Notes under the pieces: generated by a model | Databases searched by the model: none | What the model saw: the letters and a program-made list of their open reading frames with translations, nothing else | What the model was told of the DNA's origin: nothing | Source: Myoxocephalus aenaeus | Lineage: Eukaryota; Chordata; Actinopteri; Perciformes; Cottidae | Length of the DNA: 64,000 nt | Reading direction: 5' to 3' | Assembly (NCBI GenBank): GCA_038501785.1 | Contig: JBAMJR010000073.1 | Coordinates: forward strand, 3,211,001-3,275,000 | Program-made: the position numbers and the translations under genes | Part shown: positions 1 through 45,020 of the stretch, piece by piece | Layout: each line of letters begins with the position of its first letter | Numbering within the stretch: the stretch's first letter is position 1

Positions 1-391
1 GGAAATCCTGTTCCATATACTAGGAAGCCAGCTTAATTAAAGAATTATAGATATTTAGAAAAAAAATTACTTCTTACGTCAAATGTTACAGCTGAAGTTT
101 TCACCTTCAAAGCTGGAGTTGGTCTAGTTCCAGGAATACAATATTACGGGAACATCGAGGAAGGGCAGCTTCAGCATAAAGGGGTGGGGGATTGGATGAT
201 CGCCTACAACAGGAATCATACTTTATTTCCTTCTCATGATGACCAAGAGGCAACGGGTATTTCCCTGTCCTCATTTCGGACGTCCTGATTGGTTCGCATT
301 AGGTTGATCTACAGCACTCAGCCTGTAAATAGTTCAGTTGAGCTGCAGAACCGACAGACGGATGTAACGGACTGAACCCCTGACAATTACA
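1..391 (+). promoter_or_regulatory. Upstream region and probable 5'UTR of the FNDC7-like gene
   Basis: This is the only stretch before the first ATG at 392. It must hold the proximal promoter and 5'UTR if transcription starts inside the window. I see no clear TATA box, CpG-dense block or splice acceptor in it. The role is inferred from position only. Confidence 0.4.
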
Positions 392-21618
<21,227 letters not shown>

Positions 21619-22049
21619 GGTCTGCAATCGTTTGGTACAACAACTTTAGGACTGGTGCAACATGGGAATTAATTAGCATGCTCTGACATTTACATTTATG
21701 CTGAAAACCATAAACTGCACAATTTGTTTGCGGTGTTACACAAGGGAAGATGTCTTCCAAATAAGAGCCCACATCCAAATGATTTTTCAGTTCTTATTTT
21801 CTTGTGTTAAAAGGTGTATCTTTTGGTTGAGGTTGTGTGTATATATATATATTTAATGTATATGTTTTATCTTGGCCCTTGTACCTCTTGCATTTTTTAA
21901 AATTGTAATCACTTTTATAATGCCTTAATCAGTGAACGTAAAGTTAATACATCAGAAATTGTTGCACATGTCCAGGGTATTTTAATTTTTTTTTACCATT
22001 TCTAAATGTATATTTAATATGGAAATTATTTTCACACTGTTATAAAACT

Positions 22050-22055
22050 ATTAAA
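22050..22055 (+). terminator. Probable poly(A) signal of the FNDC7-like gene (ATTAAA)
   Basis: An ATTAAA variant hexamer lies about 430 nt after the stop codon and is followed by an A-rich run and a T/G-rich stretch. No better AATAAA is present before the prpf38b 3' end, so this is the best candidate. Confidence 0.5.
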
Positions 22056-22149
22056 AAAAAATATCTTTGCATTCAGCGTTGGTCTCAACTCGGTGATTAT
22101 TATATCCTTACATTTCAAGACAAGAACAATGTGTTGTTTGTAAAAGTGT

Positions 22150-22155
22150 TTTATT
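22150..22155 (-). terminator. Probable poly(A) signal of prpf38b (AATAAA on the minus strand)
   Basis: Plus-strand TTTATT reads AATAAA on the minus strand, about 725 nt beyond the prpf38b stop. It faces the FNDC7-like poly(A) signal at about 100 bases, so the two genes converge tail-to-tail. Confidence 0.65.
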
Positions 22156-22880
22156 AGAAAACAAAATGCAACAGAGCAATTACCCAAACACAGCACAGGC
22201 AGGGCTCTCAGTGTGTGTTGTAAAAAATTACCCTTTGCAGACTGCTCTTTCGAGGATTAAAACATTCTCGTGCTGTCTACACACCACCACGGACAGAATT
22301 GCTTTGTGCTGAGCCATCGTTCCACGTTGCTGCTACGCTCAAATTTGTACTTCAACCGTTCACTCGTCAAAGTATGTTCAATCAGAATACAACTGAACAA
22401 GACGCTTAAATATGAAGAAATTCAAAATATATGCACTGTAATAAGTCCAATTAAAAAAAATGTGTTTCGGCATTTGTACCCCTTGAAAATATTTCTTTAT
22501 ACATTACATAAATTACATGACAGTGTTGATCTGAGCTTTCAGCGCCGACTACACTTGACCCAGTAAGAAAGGCAACTCTGACCATTTATCGTGTGTAGAC
22601 AGCCTCCAAAACAGTATGTACAAACCCACATCTTCAGGGGGCAAACGAGCGCACAATAGAAAATTAAAATGCCATTTTTGCCACTTTTCAAATTGTGAAG
22701 ACTATCTGGTCTAATGGTGAGTGAAAAAGGCAGAAAAACATAAAAGTAAAGCAACATCACATTGGCCAAAGACGACAACTGCAGTCCAATGTGCTGACAT
22801 TCCTTCTCTTTAGCACAATTTACCGACAAAAGGAAGAAAAACAGAGGAGTAGGAGAAGTAATATTGCTGGGAGGCGACAA

Positions 22881-25800
22881 TTACTCAGTGCTATGACTCC
22901 TATGTTTACTATGGTCATTACTGGACTCTCGCTGATGATGGCTCTTCTCTTTGCTACGACTACGTTTGTGAGAACGCTGCTCTCCGTCTCTCTCCTTGTC
23001 TTTATCTCTGCTATGGCGGAGATCTCCTTTCCTGCTCTTCTCTTCTCCCCCAGTTTTGTGCTTCCTCTCCTTGCTTTGACTCCGACTCAACTTTTTGGCC
23101 TTCCTCTCTTCTCTGTGCCTCTCCCTGTCGTCTTTATGCTTCCTGTCATCGGTCTCTCCCCTGCTCTTTTTGTCCTTGGACCTGTCCTTCTCAGAGCCTT
23201 TATCTTTGTGGTGTTCCCTGTCCTTCTTCCTGCTCTTGTCATCCCCGCCGTCTCTTTCTTTGTCTCTACGTTCGTTTCTTCGCTCCCGGCTGCCACTGCG
23301 ACTTTTTCTACGCTCTCTGCGGTCTTGGTTCCTGTCTGCACTGCGGGACCGTCGTCTCTCCCTGTCCCCTCGCTCCCCTCTGTCCCTATCCTTGCCGTCC
23401 TTATCCTTCTCCTTCTTCTGGCGGTCCCGCTCCCGCTCCAGCTCTCGGTCAAAGCTGGGGCCGTGGCGTTCTTTCTCGCGCTGGTGGCTCCTGCTCCTTG
23501 ACCGTTTGGGTGACTTCCGGGGGCTTGGTGTCCGCCTGGGTGTCCTGGCAAGAAAGGTAACATTAGCTTCAAGCAATTCAACTTTCTGTTCTAACAAACT
23601 ATAGACTGGCGACATAAATCAAAAATAATAATAAAGAGTCCAGTAAGTCATGTCAAGAGCCAGCAACAGAAGTTTTACAATCATTATTATAGTTTGCACG
23701 GTTACATTACTTAGAGTAAAAGTTGGGATGAAATTGGAAAGATAACTGAACTTTTGTTCAGATGATGGCACCAGATAAGATTGCGAAAATAAAGCTAAAA
23801 AGCGTGAATAATTTACTGCGTTACCTGGAGCGGCGTCGTTCCCCTTGCCCCCCTTGCCCTGCTGCCTCGGTCTCTGCAACTTCCTCCTCCTGCGGCTCCT
23901 TCTGAACAACCTTCCGAGGCCGAGCCTTCATCTGCTGGTCAATAAGCTTCTGCACAGGCACTGGGATACGGGGGAACAGAGTGGAGAACCACTCCAGTTT
24001 GGTCAAGAAGGAGCGCAACATCTCTCCAACGGTCATGACACAGCCACCTCCTGCCTTAACATCGAGCTCCTAGAATCAAATGGTGGGAAAGAACCATAGG
24101 GGAAAAACTAAATTAGCACACACAGGCAGGACACTGGTATATCTGATCGCTTTCTCAATCTTGCCTCAAATCAAAAATCAATTTGTGATGATCAAGTACT
24201 GAACCTTCACCTCTGTTCATCTAGCTTAATCTCTCATATCAATCAAATTTGCCTGACTTTACTTTGATAATTATAAAGAGGAAACACAACTATAAATATG
24301 TAAAAAGCTTGCCTCATCTAACCTGTCTGGCAGTTTCTGGAGTCTGTATTTATAATGTGAGCTTTGGTAATCAAGCAAATGTTATTACATTTCTAAGATC
24401 CGCCCTCCTTTCCTTCACATCATGCGTTTAAAGCGGCATGTTCCAAAAGTGACTTGCAGCTACTGTTTACAGACCAGAAATGAAGGAAACAGAGAGCAGC
24501 ATCTAAAAACATTGTGACACATTGTCATTGAGCCGAAAGGACACAGAGAGAAACCGTGGCTTCCTTCAGTCTCCCAAAAGCACAATGGACTCTGTGCTCT
24601 GTGCCCACATTATAAGCACAGAATGGAGCAGGTAGGCAAAATGCACACTTGTTGAAAAGTTATCGACTTTATATGGTAGAGAACAGCCGCTTTACACTCA
24701 CACACGCAACCCAACAGTGCTGAGATACAATATCCAAATCACCTGCTGCACAATGGGCATCTAAAGAAAAAAACAGGGGAATTAACCAGTTGGGTAGGAT
24801 TTCATATGATCAATTGAAATATAATGCAACAGAACATCAAAGGAGGCCTGGCTGCACAGCCTGGTTTCAAATTGTATACTAATCAAATATGGTGACAACA
24901 GATTAATGCAAGAGTTGACATGTGTTATATGGTTTGTGTTTATCCGTCTCTGTAAATACATATGACTGCTCCAATTGCTTTTAATCCCAAATTTAGTTTT
25001 GTGCAACAAGTCCTGATAAAAGCTTGTCAAAAACAAAAAGGGCATGCCTTAATATTACATTGACTAAAATATCTAGTCATTGTTATATATGGTACTTACC
25101 CTGATAAAAATCATCAGCAGGGAAGTAAACAAGTAACCTAGCTACTTTGGTTTAAAGGACAAAAATTGGGGACAATTAAGCCAAATGAAGGCAAAGGTGA
25201 AAAATCAGCTATGAGCATCACAAGGGAGGGAAACGTTGTTGTTGTTTTTTTTTAACTTGTCGTGTAACTGTGTATTTAATGCAGAGAAAGAAACATCAAA
25301 TTATTACCCGAGGTGACATACCTCCTCATCATCCAGGAAACCGTCGTACCATTCTACCAAATCTGCTGGGGGCTGAGTGTATCTGGGGCAGAACAAAACA
25401 GAGAGCACAATATGAGCAATTGCATCAGAGAACAATGTTGCAAAGTTTAATGTCAATTGTTTTTATGGCCCCTTTCCAATAATACCTCATAAACTGATTT
25501 TCAGACAGGAGAGGTGCTTTAAATAAAAACGAGTGCATTATCAGAGATGCAACTAAATAATAATTGCATTTAATTTTCCCAGATGCACATTAGATTCATT
25601 TTAGAGCCAAATTGCTAATTACAATATTTATTATTATTATCTATTAACTCACTTAACTGATGAGATATTGCCTTAAAATTATATTTTCAATACAAAATAA
25701 ATAACACATATATACTCTCTGAAAGCCAAAAAAATAATAATAAAGATTACAGAATTATGGCAGAAATGTATCAACCATACCTTATGTACATGAATCCAAG

Positions 25801-26981
25801 TGCTCTGATGTATGGAGAGTCTGTATGAGTGATCAGACCCATCAGCTGTTTGCGAGTCAACTTGAGAGTAAACAGTTTGTATAGAAGACAGAAAGCAGTG
25901 GACACAATACCGCCCGTCCCAACTCCACGCACCTAACAAAGATGAAGACATATTTGTAAAGCATATCGGTGTACATTATTCACAGCAAACCTATCCACGA
26001 CTGACCTTTAGACTACATCACTCAAGTTGTAAGTACACTAATTCACGTACTAATACATTACGGAAATTACTCATATTTGTAAACCATCATCATCATCCTC
26101 TAGACTTGTCAGGGTAGAGGGGGGTGGGGAATATAAAAGGCACGTACTTCTCACTTACCCCTCCGCACATTCCAGTCTGACCCGCGGTCTTTCGGCTGCC
26201 TTTTTCCCAAGGTTCAGCATGGGTCACCTGTAAGAACACAGGACGATATTACACTAGTTTACACCCACACGCACACGCACGCCTGGGGCCGGATTTAAAC
26301 CGCAATTATGACATCCACAGCACAGACGTCCATCTCCCAAACGACTCGTTCCCCTTCCAGGTAACGCAGCTCAACTCTGACACACAACGATGTTCAACTG
26401 CTCCAAATGTTGACCCACCTTTAGCCTTTACACTACCAAATGGACGGTGACGATACTCCAACTTATTTTGAGTACACCAGAAGTAACGTTAAACTATTAA
26501 GGGTTCATAACGACACCTTGTTTGATTTAGCGTTAGCTTAGTCGCTAAAGTTAGGTAGTATGAGTTCCCTAATAAGATCACTAACGTTGTATATGAGTGC
26601 GCACTTATGTGAATTAAGCGGACATCTCTCCGAGCCCTAAAGTTAAGTTAGCTAATGTGAACACTGTCTGGTTTCAGTTTGTTATGTGACGCTTGCAGTG
26701 TGGCGCTAGCTTGACTAGGCAGCGCTCCTCTAGCTAGCATGCGGTTTAGCATTAGCTGACGTTTACGTTACCTTGAAGTAGATTTCGTCCACAACTTCAT
26801 GGTACGTCTTAAGTTCATAAAGCTGAACTTTGAAATACGGCGACGAAAGTACATTTGTAAGAATCATTGGGTTGAGGTTCATGGTTTTCTCGTTGCCCCA
26901 CAGGGGCAATACATTGCCATGTTTCCCTGGTGCAGGCTTGCTCACGGCCTGTGTTGGTAGCTGGTTCCCGACGTTAGCCAT
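22881..26981 (-). CDS. prpf38b: Pre-mRNA-splicing factor 38B (PRP38 domain plus RS tail)
   Basis: Six coding exons are read on the minus strand: 26772-26981, 26159-26227, 25781-25932, 25322-25382, 23825-24069 and 22881-23544. They total 1,401 nt, or 466 residues. Start was set at MANVGNQ because the vertebrate family begins M-A-N. An upstream in-frame Met exists ten codons earlier. Residues about 25-200 form the PRP38 domain, with LPLWGNEKTMNLN, QTGMCGGVRGVGTGG and LGFMYIRYTQPP nearly identical to the human protein as I recall it. Residues about 240-466 form an Arg/Ser/Lys/Asp/Glu-rich RS-type tail encoded by one exon. The human tail is longer (546 residues in total). The family acts in the spliceosome, in the nucleus, and is inferred to be housekeeping. 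The 5' flank is GC-richer than the introns. Confidence 0.96.
24070..25321. other. prpf38b intron 4
   Basis: This intron of about 1.25 kb separates the exon ending D-D-E-E from the exon starting E-L-D-V. I see no repeat family, open frame of interest or RNA gene in it. Confidence 0.7.
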
Positions 26982-27712
26982 AATAGCTGAATCCCACGCC
27001 GCTAAACTCACTGTACAGTTAGCGTATTTCCGATTACAGACCCATCAATATTATATCGTGGAATGTCGATCGTTCACAATTTCGTCCGTTTAATTGCCGC
27101 TGATTTGTGGTTAAATTGACGATAACTACTTCCCGCCGTCGTTGTCGCTAGGTGCTGTTGCGAGGAGGAACAGGACCGTTGGTGGTGCAGTGTGAGCGGA
27201 ACCGATCGCTAACCGGCGTCGATACGTCAACAAGGTGAACGTTTTGAAAATAAAAGCATGTATTTATACACCACATTGTTTACATTATTAAAGTAAACAA
27301 TTGTGTAACACACATATATCTAAAGCTTCTGTAAAGATGGAGTGTTTTAATTATTATTTCATGGTGTATTTAAAACGATTTTGCTTTTCATATCAATGTA
27401 CTTAGTACACGTTTACTTTGAAATCCGTTTGTTTGGCCTCAACAGGAAATGGTTATTTTTACTTCCCGATTTAAATTTGCCGCTTGATAATTTCAGCAAC
27501 CAATTTCCTCTTTCAGCTTCCATTGTCTTTTTAACATTTGATTTGATCTGTGTAGTTAAATAAAATGTAACCATGAATTAGCAAATTTACTTTCCCTTCA
27601 ATTCTAATTCTGGGTCACATTTTCCTCCACACTCCTTCTGCATAAAGACCATGACATGAAACACAAAAAATAAGTTTGGAGTTATCCAGAATGCACATTT
27701 TTAAATTGTTTT
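26982..27712. promoter_or_regulatory. prpf38b promoter region and spacer to the fam102b 3' end
   Basis: About 0.73 kb lies between the prpf38b start codon and the fam102b poly(A) site. The first 260 bases hold many CpGs and a ttcccgccgtcgttgtcgct segment, as expected of a CpG-type housekeeping promoter. The remainder is AT-rich with no gene signal. The methyltransferase gene HENMT1, which I recall between these genes in human, is absent here. Confidence 0.5.
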
Positions 27713-27718
27713 TTTATT
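27713..27718 (-). terminator. Probable poly(A) signal of fam102b
   Basis: Plus-strand TTTATT reads AATAAA on the minus strand, about 755 nt past the fam102b stop. The stretch 27719-28472 is then the 3'UTR. It is AT-rich with no other feature. Confidence 0.55.
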
Positions 27719-28472
27719 TGGCCTTAAATACAACATAAACATTCTAATCTTGCAGAAACATCATGGGCACATGGCTTTCAATACATACATATATTACAAA
27801 CATCTGTGGTCAAATTAAATTCCATCCATCAATTATGAATTTACAGACAACAGACATATTGCACATGCACACCGAAAATAGATCATACTGAAGGTACAAA
27901 ACATGAAAACTTCATGGCATTTTAAATGCAGTCATCCTCCCTCACAACCAGGTGAGGAACCAGGTGACACACAATGGTGCTGTAACCACCATCAATTTCA
28001 CAATGTCAGTTTTCTATTACTTCAATTTAATGGAACTTCAAGGAATGGACACAGTCCCCTCCAGCCACTTAAGGTACAAGTAAAATGGTGAAACAAAATC
28101 AAACATAGAAAAATAAAAGCATGTTGGGTTTAAGCATACTTTTTAAATAACATGGATGGGTCAACATATGTAGAATTACAGTACTAATCCACAATCATAG
28201 TTTTCATAGAAGACCAACAGAAATGTCAGTACACCAGAAATGTCAGTCACCAAAATGTTCCAATTTTGGCCTTCAACTCCACTTCTTAAACACTAGGGGT
28301 CTCTCCTGGTCAACGGAGCAGGTAGGTCAGGCACAGAGAGATTGCATAAAATAAATGCAATCTCATGGAGTGAGGCGGGAGGAAGTTCTGATGGCACTTT
28401 CGCAACTCAGTCTTGTATACCCCGCATCAGTGTAATACGGCACCCATATGGCAGGCACATGCTCCCCAAAGC

Positions 28473-35155
<6,683 letters not shown>

Positions 35156-35639
35156 TCAGCTGTTGCTGCTGCTGGTCGCTACAGTGTTGCTGCTGGTCGT
35201 GCTCGTGCAGATAGGATCCGAAGTTCAAATCTCCTCCTTCCCACCCACCGAAACACATTATTCGTGACGTGGCGGACATTCCACCGTTTGATTGGACGCA
35301 GCTGCGGCTGCACGGAAGAAGAAGAAAAAGAGAAATCCACACGGAGGTCACGGCGGGAACTCGTTCAGAGTGGATGCTCTGAAGTGAAGTCACTGCAGGG
35401 CATGGCGTAAAGGAGAAGTGGGGAAACAGTAAGACAATATGTTTCATTCCGCAGGCACGTGACAGCGAAACAAAAGTCATATGCTAAATAAGCATATGAC
35501 AGCTCTCATCATATGATTCAAAGTGAAATCAAAAGTGTCATAGGTGGACGGAATTTCCACAGCCGAAATGAATAGGCCGTAAATGTACTAATAGTTGGTA
35601 TACAGCTCAGGTTATTGATTATTGAATATGTCTACATAT

Positions 35640-36800
35640 ATTGGTTGAAGAAGTATGAAGTGGTTGAAGAAGTATGAAGATCATCTATAAGTGAAAGTAG
35701 CAAAACTACAATTGTCTTCAATTGTTTACTTAGAAGTAGAAAAGTATCACCAGTATAATGATATACTATAATATATATATATTATAGGACTGTTATATAC
35801 ACATACTATTGGGTTGCTGACTAACATATTAGCAACATGTTAATGGTGTTGCTGGTCGAAGTGGGCTTGGTTCTCAAATAAGGGTACGTGTCGTGTACCC
35901 CTGGTGGTACGTGAGATTTAAAAAAAAAACTATTTAAAATTAGCATCCATTCACACAAAAAAATCTTTAAAAATAGTTACTTAATACATATTCAATAAAA
36001 TATAAGTGTAAGTTCATACAGAGTTTTATATATTCTATATTAATTCAGACACTGATGGCACAACGCTGTGTATTACATATTTTTGGTTATGGGGTACTTA
36101 GTTGTAAACATATTTCACAGGGGGTATATCACTGAAAAAAGGTTGAGAACCACTATACTATAGGTAGTTTAATTCATACCAAGAGGTGGAATGTAACTAC
36201 ATTTGCTCAAGTATACATCTGAGGTTGCGTTTTACTTGAGTATTTTCTTTTCATGTCACTTTATACTGCTATTTCACAGAAAAATGGGTCACACATTTTA
36301 TGATTCCAGCTTCTTAAATGTAAATTTGCTGCTTTGTCTTTAAATTGTTTTACTTATTTCAATTTATTTGGAATAATTTTGAGGATTGGACTATTGGTTG
36401 GACAAAACAAACAGATTAATCCGTAATGAAAAATTATAATTAATTGCAGTCCTAAACCAAATAGTTCAAATTAGTTCCACCGCAATCAACTACAACAGTA
36501 AAATAATTGTGTTAAATTAATGCATGAGTAATAATTACATAATTATATGATATTTAATAGTATAATAGTGCACAAAGAAACATGTTCTGCTTTGAGTAGG
36601 CCTACTTTTACTTTTATTAGTATTTACATTTGCCTGATTATATTAACAAACCTTTACTGAATTATACTTTTAATTAATGCAATATTTTTACTTGTAACAA
36701 ATCATTCTTACAGTTAAAAACTGTGCATATGTTTTGCATTTAAAATCTTAATTGGAAATGTAGTAGCAGTAGTACTGGAGTGAGGTTAGAAGCAGAAGAG
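35640..36800. repeat. Cluster of a teleost 'tacttgagtatttt'-type repeat fragments
   Basis: Fragments at about 35650-35760 (agtgaaagtagcaaaactac, ttacttagaagtagaaaagt), 36180-36290 (gttttacttgagtattttct, cactttatactgctatttca) and 36590-36720 (ctacttttacttttattagt) resemble a repeat common in fish genomes. The hAT-like remnant interrupts the series, which suggests nested insertion. Confidence 0.5.
35866..36155. mobile_element. Non-autonomous hAT-like transposon remnant
   Basis: The left end reads cttggttctcaaata and the right end reads aaaaggttgagaaccacta, whose reverse complement starts tagtggttctcaacc. These imperfect inverted ends match the CAGNGGTTCTCAA-type termini of hAT elements. There is no transposase frame inside. 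I could not identify a clean 8-bp target duplication. Confidence 0.5.
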
Positions 36801-37608
36801 GGACAGACGAAACATGTAATCCACTAGAGTAGTACATTACAGATATGCACTAACTAGAAGAGGCTAAAATATGTAATTAAGCATATAGGACTTGAGTAAT
36901 GAGTAATTCAAGGCTTAAACATATTCTGCTCAACTACTGCAGGCTCCCAAGATTGTCTACCGAGCTGAATAAACAGACAGTCAGTAGTACCAACACACAA
37001 GTGAAATGAAACAGTCAGATGTGTTGAGGAGCACAGAGACGTGACCCCTTTCCATGTGTGCACCACCTTTTGTGCGGTGAAACCCCGCCCTCTAGTGGCG
37101 ACCAGCGATACCGCGCTGCAGGGAAAACTACACTATGTGTAATTTCCTTCACTGTCACGTCGTGCTCGATGAAGAGATTACATTTCCCATATACATATAA
37201 TACACCATGGCATACTACACGGAGCAAGGGCAAACAAAGACAGATGGGGAAATTCACCAGATGCATTAACCGGATTATGCACACCGTTAATCCGGGGGTT
37301 ATTTATTTCACCACTTTTTCCATTTTACCATGTTTCCTGCTCTTCCGTAGAAAACGTCGAGTGGCTACGTAGCCTTCCTTGCTCCGCCCTCGATAACTGC
37401 AGTTCGCCTGAAACGTTACGGAGGACACCGCTGCACATGATAGTCTGCAAAGATATTAAAGTAGCCTATTTTTCATCGCAAACGCCGAGCCCGCATCTGG
37501 ATTTTCGCAGGGTTTATGCATGCTTTTCCAAATGGATATGGATTCCTAATCCGGTCCTGACTGCAGGGTGACTCCTCTCTCGACTGCTGCTTCCACCTCA
37601 CCACTACA

Positions 37609-41775
<4,167 letters not shown>

Positions 41776-44700
41776 TGCTGCAAGCAAATGAAAAAGAACA
41801 TTTATTTGTCAGACTTGAAAATGCTTGAAATAACTCCCAAGAAAACAGACAGACATCAAACATACAGAGCATGACTTCCACCAGCTGGCAAAGAAGTTCA
41901 GTGGATGGAAAACTGTTTGTTATCCTCTTAGGGTCGTCTGCGTGTAGCTAAAGCATTTATCGTTCCTGCTGAGCATGCTTTAATTTCTATCCTATTGTTA
42001 TACGTAACACGCTCCCAAAATATGTACACTATCCAAAACAAGATTTGGCATAAAGATAGTACTAAATACATACATAAAAACTAGAAAACATAATACAATG
42101 GATACTCAATGGATCATACTGGTTTTTTTGGGGGTTCCTAAAGACATATTTTGTTTTGTAAAAGCTGGAAAAAGTCTTATTTTAAAGTAAAACGTTAAAT
42201 GTTGAAGTCAACACCCTTTAGAGGTAGTTTAAGTTGTAAACAACTAGAGTGACATCAGTTGGCAGCTGCCAGCTAAAAATAACTGGCCTTGAAAAATCAA
42301 TAACTTGTTAACACTGGAGTACTGTTTGCATGAAGACAAATGTGTCTTGTGCAATGTGAAAATCACAAATTCTGTGTTATTTGATAATCATTTAAATGTG
42401 CCTTACAGCCACTTAACGTGAACTGTCTGACATCACAGATGTGTTTTTTACTGCGTATATTGACTGCATTTATGAACTGTGTATATATATTTATATCTAT
42501 GTTTTTAGTTATGATCATTTACTAGTTTTGCTGATGGTTGCTACTATGTAACATGGTAACTCTTTAAAAAATAATAACTGGTCATTGGACTTGCAAGGAG
42601 CGTGTTTTTGTCTTGATTCACTTCTCATTTTATAACAGCAAGAGCTTCACAACCAAACACACTCTCACAAGCGGATACTGTTCCCTTTAACATTGTGTGA
42701 CTTGTTCTTCCACACAGCCTATTGTCTTTATTATATGTTAATATATGTTATTGTCTTAGAAGTTTAAGATAGTATTTCCTGGAAGGCTTAAATTACTTGT
42801 GAGCAAATGGCTTAGTGGTGTAAAGTTCACTTCTTCGGGGTTGGGATCACTGAGGTGTGTTAACAGCTTCACCTAGTCGCTAATAAAATACAAAACACAT
42901 GGACACATTTCCATGCTCAACTGACAATTTAGCTTACTAGAATACAAGTAAACTAGACCATAATAGTATTTTAGACTATAGTGCTTTTTCTTTAATCATC
43001 CCATTTGTGTGTGTTTCTAATTGATACTAGCTGGTCTAATACAAATGAGCCAGATAGGCAAGTAGAATAACTAAGACCAAGAAAATGATTCCATCATCTT
43101 TGTCTGTGATTTGGGCTCCGGCTTTTTCATCGAACATTTTGTCCTTCTCAAGTTTGTTTGAACAGTTGTTTGAATTTGCGTTCATTTGTTACACAAAAGA
43201 GATTTGGAGAATTATTTAAGATAAAGTAGTTTTATATAAAATAAACCCACCAAAAAAGGTTCATATCTTAATCAAATAAATTAAGCTGATCACATTATTC
43301 TGGGAATGACTCTTTCTCGCAGTGTGCAGGTTACAATACTATAGGTTTACATTAGAGCCCTCCCTGTCGCAAAGGAAGCTACCTGGGCTAACTGTATTGA
43401 CCTTTTGTTATTAATTATTATTAATAAAATAATAATTCAGACAGAACAAAAGACCATGGACATATCAGCCCACTGGGACGCCACATGAGACCCCAAAGTC
43501 CAGATCACAACGTGTTCTGCGGCTTGAATGCAGGTAAATGAAACAATACCATGTCAGATTATAATTCTGCAGAGTAAAGTGCATAATGTGATGTCTGTCA
43601 ACAATTTCATCATCCCCTCCCTCTGGTAATTGTGGAAGCCCATTTCTGAATAAACGGTCTCATTCAGTTTGTCCTCGTCGCTCACTGTAGTTTCGGGCAC
43701 CACCTGCTCCAGCTGTTGGAAGGAGGTTGGCCCTCCGCTGAAAACAAACTACATTAGATTACTTCAGCTGCTTTCGGTGAGTTCATTTGTTTTGTCGTTT
43801 CTAACGTTGCAATAGTCGCCACTGACGTCGTAGACAAGAGAAACAGCGCGCTACGCTTGTTGTGAGAAGGTGACAGCTAGCAGCTAGCAGCTAGCCGACT
43901 GGAAGCTAAACATGTTCTCACAGCTGACCTACCAGGAGCAACACTTTGGTCGGTCACAACAAGCCAGCTACGCGTGCTCACTGCTCTCAGTTAATGGCGA
44001 CATCGTCTCCTGAATTTAATTTGGGGAGTTACAACTTGTTGCTCGTTAGGTAACTAGCTAGTGGGCGGTAATGGCCGGTTCACGTCAGGGGGCCAGGTCC
44101 ACAGTTGACGTTACTTGGTTGTGTCTGGAGCCGTCTGGCCGGTAAACCTGAGCCTTTCCAGACATGGGATTATGGGAGAAGCAGCCTGCGGCTCATGTCT
44201 GTCATTCAAAGCGTGTCTCCAGAAGGTGTCTACCATTTTAAATCAGCCACAAGTCACTTATCGTTTCTACTTTCTGCTGTAACATTGTTATGTGGCTTTT
44301 TAGTTTGACTTTTTAAAAATGTATTACATTGTCATAATGTATTATTATTATTATACCTTTTTAACTTTGTAAATCCCATTAAGATTACAAAAAATATATA
44401 TTTTCGAAGTGATAACAGTGTTTCAAACAACATATCATTTAAAAGACAAACCTATGAGTGGCAGAATCATATGCTAGGAAGACAGACAGAAGGATACTGA
44501 TACTTGCTAAAGAAGCCATTACAAACTCCAAATTAATTAGCCTCCAAACCCCTTCACTATATTGAGCTGCAAATCTGTCTTCAAGTGGTTACAGGCTGGA
44601 GGAATCTGTGCAAGGTCCATGAAGGCCTCTGAAATCTGGGATAAAGGGTGCACTGGGGCTAGCCTATGGCTAGTATTCACAATAATTCATAGCTTCCACA

Positions 44701-45020
44701 TATTGTCATCTTATTTGTAATCTGTGATCAATAGTATGTTGCGGTTTTCCATGAAAGCAACAACAACTCTTTGGGTTGATCAGATTACTGCATTATTAAG
44801 ATTCCTTAATGAGTTTGTTCAGGTTTTAGTTGCTTCTTAACACATTTACAGACCTTATGAAAGGACATGAAGTCAACACTAACTATTATGTTGTTCTGTA
44901 CTGACTCATTTAGTTTCTGAATGGCTAAATTGCAATAAAGTAATTTAGTCTATGGTTTGTTCCCAAACATAGAAGAAGTTGTGTTTTTCTTTCCAGTAGC
45001 ACCGTAAACAGCCAGGCATC
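41776..45020. promoter_or_regulatory. slc25a24 3'UTR, intergenic spacer and prkab2 5' region
   Basis: An AATAAA at 42882-42887 is the likeliest slc25a24 poly(A) signal (another candidate lies near 43240). The stretch 43300-43700 shows nothing recognisable. At 43700-44120 the sequence becomes CpG-richer and probably holds the prkab2 promoter and a non-coding first exon. Three tandem copies of cagctag lie at about 43875-43895. A splice acceptor at 44996 precedes the first coding exon, so a 5'UTR intron is expected. Its donor was not identified with confidence. Confidence 0.45.

Noticed and set aside
22791..23501. A 236-codon plus-strand open frame opposite the prpf38b RS exon
   Set aside because: It is the antisense of a conserved Arg/Ser-rich exon. 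Its Leu/Ser/Phe-rich translation is the mirror of the RS codons, and it has no splice or start context of its own.
22881..23615. Arg/Ser/Lys repeats in the prpf38b tail as a CRISPR-like or satellite array
   Set aside because: The periodicity is irregular codon-level low complexity in a conserved RS domain, with no constant repeats and spacers.
27241..27712. A possible HENMT1 remnant between prpf38b and fam102b
   Set aside because: The spacer is short and AT-rich, and no frame resembles a methyltransferase. The gene appears absent here rather than decayed.
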